NCBI GenBank assembly: GCA_036744635.1
Contig: DAIOHQ010000041.1
Location: 1-24,860, forward strand
From: DAIOHQ01 sp036744635
GTDB taxonomy: Bacteria; Planctomycetota; Phycisphaerae; Tepidisphaerales; Tepidisphaeraceae
Direction of reading: 5' to 3'
DNA: 24,860 nt
The stretch's first letter is position 1; each line of letters starts with the position of its first letter. Both the position numbers and the translations under genes were made by a program. Below, one piece after another: positions 14,315 to 21,197 of this stretch. The notes below the pieces were generated by a model, which had not been told where the DNA came from, did no database searches, and saw nothing but the letters and a program-made list of their open reading frames with translations.

Positions 14315-14610
14315 CCAGAAACTTCAAGCCGGCCGAAGTATTTCCACCAGGTGATTACCTGCGCGAGGAGCTTGAGGCGCGCGGATGGACGCAATCGGAT
14401 TTTGCCAAGATTCTGGGCCGGCCTCTCCAGACAGTCAACGAGATCATCAACGGCCGCAAGCGAATTACTGTTGAATCAGCGAAGGAAATCGGGCTGGCGC
14501 TGGGGACGGGGCCGGAGGTGTGGCTGAATCTGGAAAATGCGTATCGTCTGCACACCACGCCGGATCCCGATCGGGCGATCGAACGCCGGGCGGCCCAGCG
14601 GGTCGCCTGA
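14311..14610 (+). CDS. Orphan HigA-type antitoxin/regulator (XRE-family HTH)
   Basis: A 99-residue protein starting MTRNFKPAEVFPPGDYLREELEARGWTQSDFAKILGRPLQTVNEIINGRKRITVESAKEIGLALGTGPEVWLNLENAYRL. It is a clear HigA-family helix-turn-helix protein and a paralogue of the antitoxin at 8379-8681. No HigB-like gene lies on either side: the 30-residue ORF upstream is unrelated, and the next gene, 15 bases downstream, encodes a Snf7-like protein. It may have lost its toxin and now regulate the array it is embedded in, or it may protect against the HigB at 8073 (inference). Confidence 0.85.
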   Translation: MTRNFKPAEVFPPGDYLREELEARGWTQSDFAKILGRPLQTVNEIINGRKRITVESAKEIGLALGTGPEVWLNLENAYRLHTTPDPDRAIERRAAQRVA

Positions 14611-14625
14611 CAGAGAGGTTCGGCT

Positions 14626-15234
14626 ATGGGCCTGTTCAAGAACAAAGACGAGCGGCGGATCGAGCGGGAGATGAAGATCCGCTCGGGGATGCGGGCGATC
14701 GAGAAGTCGATCCGCCAGCAGGAGAAGTTTTCCGACGATTTTATCAAGAACGCCCAGCACGCGCGGAAGATCGGCGATGAGGGGCAGTATCAGTTCGTCC
14801 GCAGCGCCCTGAAGAAGACCGCGGCGGTGAAGAAGATGCTGGAGCGGCAGCTTCTGGCCATCAAGAACGCGATGCTGATCCAGCAGCAGGCCGCGGCCAG
14901 CCAGCAGTTCGCCGAATCCATGAACCTGATGGCCACCGAGATCGGGCGGGTGTTCGGGGAGATGGATTTGACCAAGACGCAGGCCGGCTGGGAGCGGGCG
15001 GTGGCGCAGGCCGGGAGCATGGAAGAGCGCATGGAGATTTTCCTGGATTCGATGGAGCAAAGCGCGGTGGCCGGCGGCACGGTGACGGCCAGGGAAGAGC
15101 TGGTCAGCGACGATGAGATCGACCGCATGATCGCGGCCGACGTGCTGGCGTCGGAAAAGCAGGAGTTGGGGAAATTGGATGAGCTGGAGAGCGAGATAGC
15201 CAAGGAGCTGGGGGCGACGAAGCAGAAGGATTGA
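14626..15234 (+). CDS. ESCRT-III/Snf7-like protein (putative; CHMP2/Vps2-like pattern), 202 aa
   Basis: The ATG at 14626 has GAGAGG at 14613-14618. Of the three similar proteins in this array, this is the one most like ESCRT-III. It begins MGLFKNKDERRIEREMKIRSGMRAIEKSIRQQEKFSDDFI, with a basic helical hairpin. Next come KIGDEGQYQFVRSALKKTAAVKKMLERQL, then a segment with Met-rich helices (QQQAAASQQFAESMNLMATEIGRVFGEMDLTKTQAGWERAVAQAGSMEERMEIFLDSMEQSA) that reads like the alpha3-alpha4 region of CHMP1/CHMP2. An acidic end follows (SDDEIDRMIAADVL...LGKLDELESEIAKELG). I see no clean MIT-interacting motif and no Vps4-type ATPase in the window. It should be soluble and polymer-forming on membranes if the assignment holds. 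PspA/Vipp1 kinship is the main alternative. Confidence 0.6.
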   Translation: MGLFKNKDERRIEREMKIRSGMRAIEKSIRQQEKFSDDFIKNAQHARKIGDEGQYQFVRSALKKTAAVKKMLERQLLAIKNAMLIQQQAAASQQFAESMNLMATEIGRVFGEMDLTKTQAGWERAVAQAGSMEERMEIFLDSMEQSAVAGGTVTAREELVSDDEIDRMIAADVLASEKQELGKLDELESEIAKELGATKQKD

Positions 15235-15313
15235 GGGGTGGAATGATCGGCCTGCCGCGCAGTCGGCGGAAGGTCGGTTTCACGTTTAGCCGGCCGTCGA
15301 CACCGCGGATGCC

Positions 15314-15631
15314 ATGGCATTTACCATCACGATTACCGAAGTGGCCGAAGCGCAGTTGCGGGCGCTGCCGGTTCGCGACCAGCGCATACTGGAAGCGGCG
15401 GTCCTTGCCCGGCTGGTTCATCAGCCCACCACGCCCACCCGGGCCATCAAGCGGCTGCGGCCGAATCCACTGGCCGAGTTTGAACTTCGCGCCGGCGACC
15501 TGCGAGCGCTGTATAATGTCGAAGGCAGTGAAGTGATCCTTCTGATCTTCGGCCGAAAGGTTGGCAACAAGTTGATCGTGAAAGGCGAGGAATTTCATGG
15601 GCATCAAGACAATTCCACTCAGCCGGCTTGA
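15314..15631 (+). CDS. RelE/ParE-family toxin
   Basis: A 105-residue protein. MAFTITITEVAEAQLRALPVRDQRILEAAVLARLVHQPTTPTRAIKRLRPNPLAEFELRAGDLRALYNVEGSEVILLIFGRKVGNKLIVKGEEF has the ParE/RelE layout: N-terminal helices, then IKRLRPNP, a strand with RAGDLRALYNVE, and VILLIFGRKVGNKL. The last ~12 residues overlap the downstream antitoxin gene by 35 bases, so the two are translationally linked. The target (ribosome-bound mRNA or gyrase) cannot be decided from sequence. No ribosome site is obvious before ATG 15314. Confidence 0.75.
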   Translation: MAFTITITEVAEAQLRALPVRDQRILEAAVLARLVHQPTTPTRAIKRLRPNPLAEFELRAGDLRALYNVEGSEVILLIFGRKVGNKLIVKGEEFHGHQDNSTQPA

Positions 15632-15848
15632 GGCAGACCCCGCGGGAACGCTTGGCAAGTGTGCGGATTCCGGGGAGGCGCTGGTGGTTGAGCTTCCGGG
15701 AGGACGTCTGGTGGCCATCCAGTCATTGGACCCTGGGGAAGACGATGCGCTGATGAGCGAACTGCTGGAATCCAACCCCTCTTTCCAAGCGTTGGTGGCC
15801 AGATCGAAGTCTAGCCCGCGCACGCCGTTTCCAGCCGTCAGGAAGTAA
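15597..15848 (+). CDS. Antitoxin partner of the RelE/ParE-like toxin (Phd-like)
   Basis: An 83-residue protein; GAGGAA lies just before ATG 15597. MGIKTIPLSRLEADPAGTLGKCADSGEALVVELPGGRLVAIQSLDPGEDDALMSELLESNPSFQALVARSKSSPRTPF has the outline of Phd/prevent-host-death-type antitoxins: an N-terminal dimer and DNA-binding part, then an acidic helix and a C-terminal toxin-wrapping segment. It starts inside the toxin gene, and its TAA overlaps the next ATG (TAATG), so three genes are coupled. The family call rests mainly on context and shape. Confidence 0.6.
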   Translation: MGIKTIPLSRLEADPAGTLGKCADSGEALVVELPGGRLVAIQSLDPGEDDALMSELLESNPSFQALVARSKSSPRTPFPAVRK

Positions 15849-16477
15849 TGTCTCCTCACAGAGGAGCGGCAGTGCAGCCCGTGACGCTTCATCTTCTCGA
15901 CTACGCGCCGCCGCCGATAAAGGGCCGCCGAAGGCACTTTCGAGCAGAACTCGGGGTTATGGCGGCTTTGGGAATCGCTGCCAACGTTGGTTTCATCCTT
16001 CTCCTGGTGAAGTCTACGTTTGACGCATGGTGGGCATACAAAGATCTGCTGCACGATCCCAAAGCCTACGGTCGAGTGGTGACGCCTGAGCTTATTGCGA
16101 CGCTGAAAAATCCTGTGTCGCTTTGGATTGCCGCTGCGCTCTTCGCGCTGGGCGCGGCGTTTGGGATTTGGCTCGCGCTGCATCTGCTCATCACGGCGCT
16201 GCAGTTGAATGAACATGCGGGTCAATCACTGGACCGGATGCGTTGCTACAGGCGATGGAAGCTGGTGGGAATTACGATCACTGTGACCGGATGCTTCTGG
16301 CTTTCAAACGAGAACTTCAGCTTCTGGGTTACGGCCACACGACACATTCCCACTGGGAGCGGCGGGCCGCTCGACCTGGCTCCTCCGCTGGCGATTTTGG
16401 CGTTCGGACTGGTACCGTGGTGGCACGTCGGCCGATGTACAAAGCCGGGGGCGCGGACGGAAACGGTCATTTTGTAA
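15848..16477 (+). CDS. Membrane protein of unknown function
   Basis: A 209-residue protein whose ATG overlaps the stop of the antitoxin (TAATG at 15846-15850). Four hydrophobic segments are visible: AELGVMAALGIAANVGFILLLV, SLWIAAALFALGAAFGIWLALHLLITAL, WKLVGITITVTGCFWLS and LAPPLAILAFGLVPWWHVG. No motif is recognised. Coupling to the toxin-antitoxin pair may be accidental. Base use is slightly less GC-rich than in neighbouring genes. Confidence 0.6.
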   Translation: MSPHRGAAVQPVTLHLLDYAPPPIKGRRRHFRAELGVMAALGIAANVGFILLLVKSTFDAWWAYKDLLHDPKAYGRVVTPELIATLKNPVSLWIAAALFALGAAFGIWLALHLLITALQLNEHAGQSLDRMRCYRRWKLVGITITVTGCFWLSNENFSFWVTATRHIPTGSGGPLDLAPPLAILAFGLVPWWHVGRCTKPGARTETVIL

Positions 16478-16577
16478 TCTCGTTACCGAGCGAGATGGCC
16501 GAGGAAATTTTCTGGAACCCGCGCGCCGCCGGCAACTCACGCAAGACAGGATCGCGGCGGCGGAGTAAAGTTCGTCG

Positions 16578-17279
16578 ATGCGCGAATTGTGGCGGGAAAT
16601 AGCGGAGCGGGCGGGGGTGACGCTGGTTAATGGACAGATGGCCCTGTTCGAGCGTTACCTGGACTTGCTGCTGGAGGCGAACGCGCGGATGAACCTGACG
16701 CGCATCACGGAGCGCGCGGCGGCGGAAGTGAATCATGTCGGCGATGCGCTGACGGTATTGCCGTGTCTGCCGGCCGGGGGGCATCGGCTGGCGGATGTGG
16801 GAAGCGGCGGGGGCGTCCCGGGAATCATTCTGGCGATCGCCCGGCCGGATGCGCGGGTGACGTTGATCGAGGCGACGCGCAAAAAGGCGGCGTTTCTCGA
16901 ACAGGCGGTGGCGGCATTGGGATTAGCGAACGTGACCGTGCTGGCCGAGCGCGCCGAAGAGGCCGGGCGCGGAGCGGGGCGGGAATCATTCGATGTCGCG
17001 CTGGCGCGGGCGGTGGCGACGATGGATTGGCTGGCCGAGTGGTGCCTGCCGCTGGTCAAGGTGGGCGGGAAGATGCTGGCGATGAAAGGCCAGCGTGTGG
17101 CCGAGGAGTTGCCGGCGGCGATGAGAGCGATCCGGGCGATGGGAGGAGGCGAGCCGCTGGTCACGCCGGTCGAGCTTCCCGGGGCGGAGCATCATGTCAT
17201 CGTGCAGATTGCCAAGGTGAGAAAGACGGAGTTGAAATATCCGCGCCCGGCGAGCGAGGCGAAGGGCAAAGCGATTTAA
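16578..17279 (+). CDS. rsmG: 16S rRNA (guanine527-N7)-methyltransferase RsmG
   Basis: A 233-residue protein of normal length. It methylates G527 of 16S rRNA with S-adenosylmethionine; loss gives low-level streptomycin resistance in many bacteria. Visible motifs are NARMNLTRI (35-43), the SAM-binding LADVGSGGGVPGIILAI (71-87), the acidic residue in VTLIEATRKKAAFL (Glu98 region), DVALARAVATM (139-149), GGKMLAMKG and the C-terminal KYPR (220-223). It is not next to mnmG or parAB as in many bacteria. The gap after it (17280-17541) holds only palindromic repeats. Confidence 0.93.
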   Translation: MRELWREIAERAGVTLVNGQMALFERYLDLLLEANARMNLTRITERAAAEVNHVGDALTVLPCLPAGGHRLADVGSGGGVPGIILAIARPDARVTLIEATRKKAAFLEQAVAALGLANVTVLAERAEEAGRGAGRESFDVALARAVATMDWLAEWCLPLVKVGGKMLAMKGQRVAEELPAAMRAIRAMGGGEPLVTPVELPGAEHHVIVQIAKVRKTELKYPRPASEAKGKAI

Positions 17280-17291
17280 GGGATAGCACTG

Positions 17292-17307
17292 GTGCAATAG
17301 CTTGCAC
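17292..17307. repeat. Short palindrome GTGCAA..TTGCAC, copy 1
   Basis: GTGCAA TAGC TTGCAC forms a 6-bp palindrome 12 bases after the rsmG stop. A longer copy is at 24662-24679. Confidence 0.5.
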
Positions 17308-17341
17308 GTTGGGTGGAGCGCTGGAATGTGACGCCCCTAAT

Positions 17342-17366
17342 GTGGCACGGGCTACCCAGCCCGTGC
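17342..17366. repeat. Half-element of the GTAGCACGGG palindrome family
   Basis: GCACGGGCT (17345-17353) and AGCCCGTGC (17358-17366) form a 9-bp stem with a 4-base loop, preceded by GTG. It is a single-hairpin relative of the composite element that follows 23 bases downstream. Confidence 0.7.
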
Positions 17367-17388
17367 GCAAGAAGCGATAGCGCTCTGC

Positions 17389-17488
17389 GGTAGCACCGGG
17401 TTTTCCTGAACCCGTGCAAGTGGTTCGACATTCCCAGACGTTCATGGAATCGGAGAGTCTCTGGCACGGGTTGGAAACCCGTGCTACG
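17389..17488. repeat. 100-bp palindromic element (REP/BIME-like), copy 2, inverted relative to copy 1
   Basis: It runs from GGTAGCACCGGGTT to AACCCGTGCTACG and is homologous over its whole 100 bases to the reverse complement of 583-682. The end that starts TCTGGCACGGGTTGG is identical between the two. The centre has diverged, and two single-base indels offset each other. It occupies the convergent gap between rsmG and the TPR-like gene. Confidence 0.85.
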
Positions 17489-17541
17489 AAAAGAGCAGAG
17501 CGCTGCGCTTCGAGCGCATGGGCTGGTAGCCACATGCCACG

Positions 17542-18630
17542 TCACTTCACCGGCTTTTCCGCGGGCTTCAGGACGGCGAGTTTTTCCTTGGCCTTGGCGG
17601 CGCCGGGGTCTTCGGCATATTGGTTGACGATCTGTTGATAGAGTTTGGTGGCGCCGGCGGTGTCCTTCAGTTGCTCGAGAATACCGGCGGCGCCCAGCAG
17701 TGACTCAACCACGTGCGGTTTGCCGTCGGCGTCCTTGAAATGGGCGACCACGCGCATGTAGTTGAGGGCGGCATCCTTCAGCTTGTCGGTATCATCCTTC
17801 GCCAGGGCCTGCTGCGCCTGGGCGAGAAGAAAAAGTGCCTCGGCCTGCTGGGCAGGGTCGGTGAAGAGTGCGCGGTTGTCATCGATGGCCTTCTGCGCCT
17901 TGGCGTATTCCTTGTTGCTCACATCCAGCTTGGCGAGGCTCAGGGTGGTTTCGGCCACCACCTTGGTGGGAACGGCCGCGCTCCCGCCGCCCAGATCCTG
18001 AAGCTTCTTTGCATCCTCGGCGGCGCCGGCGGCATCCTTCTTGAGCATGTGAATGTCGAGGCGCAGCGAGAGCAGCGCCTGCTGCTGCTCCTGCGTCAGT
18101 TTTTCCTTGAGCGCTGAATCAATCTGCACCATCCCCGTGTCGAGATAGGTCGAGCCGGCGTCCGGCATGGTCGGCTTCACCTTGGCGGCGGCCTCGGGAT
18201 TTTTCTGCACCAATGCGACATACGCGGTGACCGCCTTGTCGAATTCCCCGCTCTTGTTGGCCGCATCCGCCAGGCGGACGGCCGCCCAGTCCCGCACCCA
18301 ATCTTTCTTGCTGGCAATGACGGCCTTTTGATAGTTGGCGGCGGCGGTCTTGAAATCGCTGGAGGCATAGGCATCCTCCGCGGCCGACAAGGCCGGCTCA
18401 TCGTCGATTTTCATGCGGATGACCTGCTTGAGGTCCTTGGTGCTCTCGCGGCCGGCGACCTGGAAGGTGATCTTGTCGCCGGCGATCTTGGTGACCTTGA
18501 CGTTGGCGTATTCGGTGCCGCCTCCGGTGCCGGTGGAGGAGATGAAGAGCGTGTCGGCCGACGCGGTGGGAACGGCGGCGGGGATAAGCAAGCAGGCGAG
18601 TAGGGATGGGGCAAGAAAGCGACGTTTCAT
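17542..18630 (-). CDS. Secreted TPR-like repeat protein
   Basis: A 362-residue protein. The N-terminus MKRRFLAPSLLACLLIPAAVPTASA|DTLF is a clear Sec signal peptide with an AxA site. A beta-rich stretch (~30-75: EYANVKVTKIAGDKITFQVAGRESTKDLKQVIRMKID) is followed by helical TPR-like repeats: SAAEDAYASSDFKTAAANYQKAV, AANKSGEFDKAVTAYVALVQKNP, AKLDVSNKEYAKAQKAIDDN, FLLAQAQQALAKDDTDKLKDAALNYMRVVAHFKD and GILEQLKDTAGATKLYQQIVNQYAEDP. TPR proteins usually scaffold protein complexes; this one would do so in the periplasm. An AAGGAT ribosome site lies ahead of the ATG. tRNA-Leu lies 28 bases upstream on the same strand. Confidence 0.8.
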   Translation of the reverse strand: MKRRFLAPSLLACLLIPAAVPTASADTLFISSTGTGGGTEYANVKVTKIAGDKITFQVAGRESTKDLKQVIRMKIDDEPALSAAEDAYASSDFKTAAANYQKAVIASKKDWVRDWAAVRLADAANKSGEFDKAVTAYVALVQKNPEAAAKVKPTMPDAGSTYLDTGMVQIDSALKEKLTQEQQQALLSLRLDIHMLKKDAAGAAEDAKKLQDLGGGSAAVPTKVVAETTLSLAKLDVSNKEYAKAQKAIDDNRALFTDPAQQAEALFLLAQAQQALAKDDTDKLKDAALNYMRVVAHFKDADGKPHVVESLLGAAGILEQLKDTAGATKLYQQIVNQYAEDPGAAKAKEKLAVLKPAEKPVK

Positions 18631-18658
18631 CTGGTTGATCCTTCAAAGGTTAATTGAA

Positions 18659-18740
18659 TGCAGGAGAGGGGAGTCGAACCCCTACACCTTGCGGTACAGG
18701 ATCCTAAGTCCTGCGCGTCTGCCAATTCCGCCACTCCTGC
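18659..18740 (-). tRNA. tRNA-Leu (anticodon TAG)
   Basis: On the minus strand, acceptor GCAGGAG pairs with CTCCTGC, followed by discriminator A. The anticodon stem CAGGA/TCCTG encloses CTTAGGA, giving anticodon UAG for leucine. A long class II variable arm (TACCGCAAGGTGT) and a T-arm GGGGTTCGACTCCCC are present. CCA is not encoded. Confidence 0.95.
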
Positions 18741-18856
18741 CCGCGTCGCGCCCATTTGCGGGCGCAGAAACTGCACCGCCAATCATATCACGCCAAAGGC
18801 ATGAAATTCTTAGCGGCGGCTGATGAAATTAGGCGCGCCGGAATCAGGGATGTCAA

Positions 18857-18961
18857 TCAGGACCGTTTGGCTCGCGCGAATCCAACGGATCGCTTGAGCG
18901 CTTCCATCACTTCAAACACGATCGGGCAGGTGGAGGTGCGCCCGATAAGGGTCTGGCTCAT
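18857..18961 (-). CDS. Possible 34-residue ORF coupled to the SEC-C gene
   Basis: The ATG at 18961 overlaps the SEC-C stop as ATGA and opens MSQTLIGRTSTCPIVFEVMEALKRSVGFARAKRS. The overlap is the only support: there is no family match that I recognise, and the protein is basic and short. It may be a degraded remnant or a chance frame. Confidence 0.25.
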   Translation of the reverse strand: MSQTLIGRTSTCPIVFEVMEALKRSVGFARAKRS

Positions 18962-19728
18962 GCGCCGCAGCACTTCTTGTATTTCTTGCCGCTGCCGCAC
19001 GGGCAGGGATCGTTGCGGCCGATTTTGGGACCGCCGCCAATCGGCGTGGCGCCGCGTTGGGGAATGATGGTTTTGCCCTTTCCGAAGGAAGCGTAGGCAA
19101 TCTGCTGCGAGGCGCCGGCAGCGACACAGGCGCGGATGATGATGGTCGTCCGGTCCTGCTCCGACGGCTGGGAGTGAAAACGGCGCAGGTGGCCGTCGAG
19201 TTCGTGGAAGATGCGAGACTCCGCTTCCTGGGTCATTGGCAATGCCGCGCCGGTGGTCATCCACCACCCCTCGCCGGGAGAGTGGATGCGCGTGGCCATT
19301 GCCGCGCCCGGCCTGGCCGTCATGCTGAAACCCACGTCCACCAGCATGACCGGCGTTTGCGCCGAGCCCTCGACGCCTTCGACGCCGAACCCCGGAATCC
19401 GCGACTCGACCTGAAAAATCGTGTAATGCGATTTCTGCTGTGACAGCAGAAGGCGCTTTTCCGGTGAACCCTCGGGTGGGGGATTTTCCGCCAGCATGCG
19501 GTCCACGGCGTTGCTGCCCTCCCGGAAGAGATTGTAGATGGCATAATCCATCAGCACGGCGATCTCGTCTTCCGTCTCCAACTCAATGGTTTTGCCATGA
19601 CGCATGCCCAGCGCGTCGGCGGCGGCGGCGATCTCCTCCGTCGCAAGCGATTTCACCAGGCGCGAGCTCAACGGAATGGAAGCGCGGCGAAGGATCTGAT
19701 AATCGCGAAGAATTGCGGCCTGATCCAT
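18958..19728 (-). CDS. SEC-C motif protein
   Basis: A 256-residue protein from the ATG at 19728 (MDQAAILRDYQIL); a TTG at 19764 would add 12 residues without any ribosome site. The last ~23 residues, KIGRNDPCPCGSGKKYKKCCGA, are a perfect SEC-C zinc-binding motif, as found at the C-terminus of SecA and of many proteins that contact ribosomes or SecB. The body has a helical start (DEIAVLMDYAIYNLFREGSNAVDRMLAENPP) and then a beta-rich part (TPVMLVDVGFSMTARPGAAMATRI...). No catalytic motif is recognised. Function unknown, possibly tied to translation or export through its zinc hook. Confidence 0.75.
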   Translation of the reverse strand: MDQAAILRDYQILRRASIPLSSRLVKSLATEEIAAAADALGMRHGKTIELETEDEIAVLMDYAIYNLFREGSNAVDRMLAENPPPEGSPEKRLLLSQQKSHYTIFQVESRIPGFGVEGVEGSAQTPVMLVDVGFSMTARPGAAMATRIHSPGEGWWMTTGAALPMTQEAESRIFHELDGHLRRFHSQPSEQDRTTIIIRACVAAGASQQIAYASFGKGKTIIPQRGATPIGGGPKIGRNDPCPCGSGKKYKKCCGA

Positions 19729-19792
19729 CGGCCCAATTGTGGCTATGCACCACCACGTGTTCAAGGGGGACAGATTTCAGGCCAAGGACGGA

Positions 19793-20392
19793 TCAGTGAA
19801 CGATGGCGCTGCGCATGGATTGCAGGGCGCTGCGCCAGTGCTGGGTGGTTTCGGTGGTTTCGTAGGTGAGGATATCGCTGAGGGTGACGAAGTCGCGATT
19901 TTCCAGGCTTGCCCGGATATTTCGGAGCTGCTGGGTGAATTCCTCCAACAGGGCGGTCAGGGTCCGGCCGTGGACTTTCACGCTGTTGAGATCGATGCGC
20001 AGAAGCTGTGCGGTTTTCAGAACCGATTCCTGGGCATGCTGCCAGGTGCTGAAGCAGCCGGAGAGTTTTTCCATCGCCTTGACGTTCTGATTCTTGTTCA
20101 AAAGCTCGGCGGCCTCGGTGCGGAGCCGGTCGGCCTCGGCAAGCTGGTTATCGACTTCGGTCAGCACTTCCAGCGCCATCTGCCGGGGCTCGGCGGTTTC
20201 AACATAAACCACGTGGCCGTCCAGGGGAGATTGCTTGAGGGATTGCATCAGGGAAAGGTCCGGTTCCTGGCCATCGATCAGGACATGAACCACCAGCCGG
20301 TTGTCGCGCTGCAGATGAGCCAGTACCTGGCCGACGGTCCGCAGCCCCATTTGCTCGGCCTCGAGGGTTTGATGATCGACGGTGACGGACAT
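19793..20392 (-). CDS. Conserved-looking helical protein of unknown function
   Basis: A 199-residue protein with a good ribosome site (AAAGGAGA) before the ATG at 20392. The N-terminal ~70 residues look alpha/beta (TVGQVLAHLQRDNRLVVHVLIDGQEPDLSLMQSLKQSPLDGHVVYVETA). The rest is a long helical region (ALEVLTEVDNQLAEADRLRTEAAELLNKNQNVKAMEKLSGCFSTWQHAQESVLKTAQLL...LLEEFTQQLRNIRASLENRDFVTLSDILTYETTETTQHW). It lacks a signal peptide and membrane segments. It is transcribed away from the pseudopilin operon, sharing a 199-base intergenic region with it, so the two may be co-regulated. I do not recognise the family. Confidence 0.65.
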   Translation of the reverse strand: MSVTVDHQTLEAEQMGLRTVGQVLAHLQRDNRLVVHVLIDGQEPDLSLMQSLKQSPLDGHVVYVETAEPRQMALEVLTEVDNQLAEADRLRTEAAELLNKNQNVKAMEKLSGCFSTWQHAQESVLKTAQLLRIDLNSVKVHGRTLTALLEEFTQQLRNIRASLENRDFVTLSDILTYETTETTQHWRSALQSMRSAIVH

Positions 20393-20591
20393 CGCTGGCT
20401 CTCCTTTGAAGGTGCTGTTCGGAGTCTATCGGCGGCCGCGCGGGCAAACCTTGAACAATAGGTCCGATAAGATGGCGGTCGGGAATAGTGATGATTTATG
20501 GCGAAGGGGAGATTTAGACGTACAAAGGGGAGTTCCTCATGGTTTGGGAGGGTGGACATTGTGAACAATGGGTTAGAACGAGGAGTCCCGC

Positions 20592-21197
20592 GTGCGCAAG
20601 CGAAACCGTGCCTTTACAATGATCGAAATCCTTGTGGTGATTGCAGTTCTGGCAATCCTCATGACGCTGCTGTACGCCGGGATGAAGTACATCCAGAACA
20701 ATGCCAAGAAGAATTCGACACGGGTGACATTGCAGAATCTTTCGTCGATGAAGGCGGAATTGGATCGGGTGGGGGCGAAGCTGATCTGGCCGGGCACGAA
20801 TGCGGCGGAGGCAATCGGGGACTCAGTGGACGCGACGAAAGTGGACTATTCCCGCGATCCGGCGACAGCGCAGATGACGGTACAAACGATCGTGCCGCCG
20901 ATTATGGCGCAACTTCTGAATGTGCCAGAGAATAAGGCAAGCTTTGGAAAGTTGCCGTCAAACCAACTCGCTCCAAATAACGTTGTGTTGGACTCGTGGG
21001 GGAATCCGGTCATTTATGTGCCACCCGGCGGGCTTGCTAACGTTGGGCTTGGGCTGAAGTCCGATGGAAGCCAAATTGCGGGAATTCCGGCCAACACGCT
21101 CCCCATTCAATCACCGGACAAGAAGGGATTTTGGGCATCGGCGGGTCCCGATGGCGATTTTTCCAAGGGCGATGACAATTTGTATTCCTTCGAGTGA
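20592..21197 (+). CDS. gspG: Type II secretion major pseudopilin, GspG-like
   Basis: A 201-residue protein starting at GTG 20592 with GAGGAG a few bases upstream. MRKRNRA|FTMIEILVVIAVLAILMTLLYAGMKYIQNNAKKN is a short prepilin leader (7 residues, Ala at -1, Glu at +5) and hydrophobic helix. The globular part carries GspG hallmarks: LDSWGNPVIYVPP and the C-terminal FWASAGPDGDFSKGDDNLYSFE, which corresponds to the calcium-binding SxGPDG..GtdDD end. It is longer than typical GspG (~140-150 residues). First gene of a five-gene set; its stop overlaps the next start (TGATG). Confidence 0.8.
   Translation: MRKRNRAFTMIEILVVIAVLAILMTLLYAGMKYIQNNAKKNSTRVTLQNLSSMKAELDRVGAKLIWPGTNAAEAIGDSVDATKVDYSRDPATAQMTVQTIVPPIMAQLLNVPENKASFGKLPSNQLAPNNVVLDSWGNPVIYVPPGGLANVGLGLKSDGSQIAGIPANTLPIQSPDKKGFWASAGPDGDFSKGDDNLYSFE

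Noticed and set aside
15104..16225. A 373-residue minus-strand frame
   Set aside because: It is antisense to the Snf7-like, toxin, antitoxin and membrane protein genes, and the composition is that of a shadow frame.
16478..16577. ATCTCG..CGAGAT hairpin after the membrane protein as a terminator
   Set aside because: A stem of only 6 bp and no T-run.
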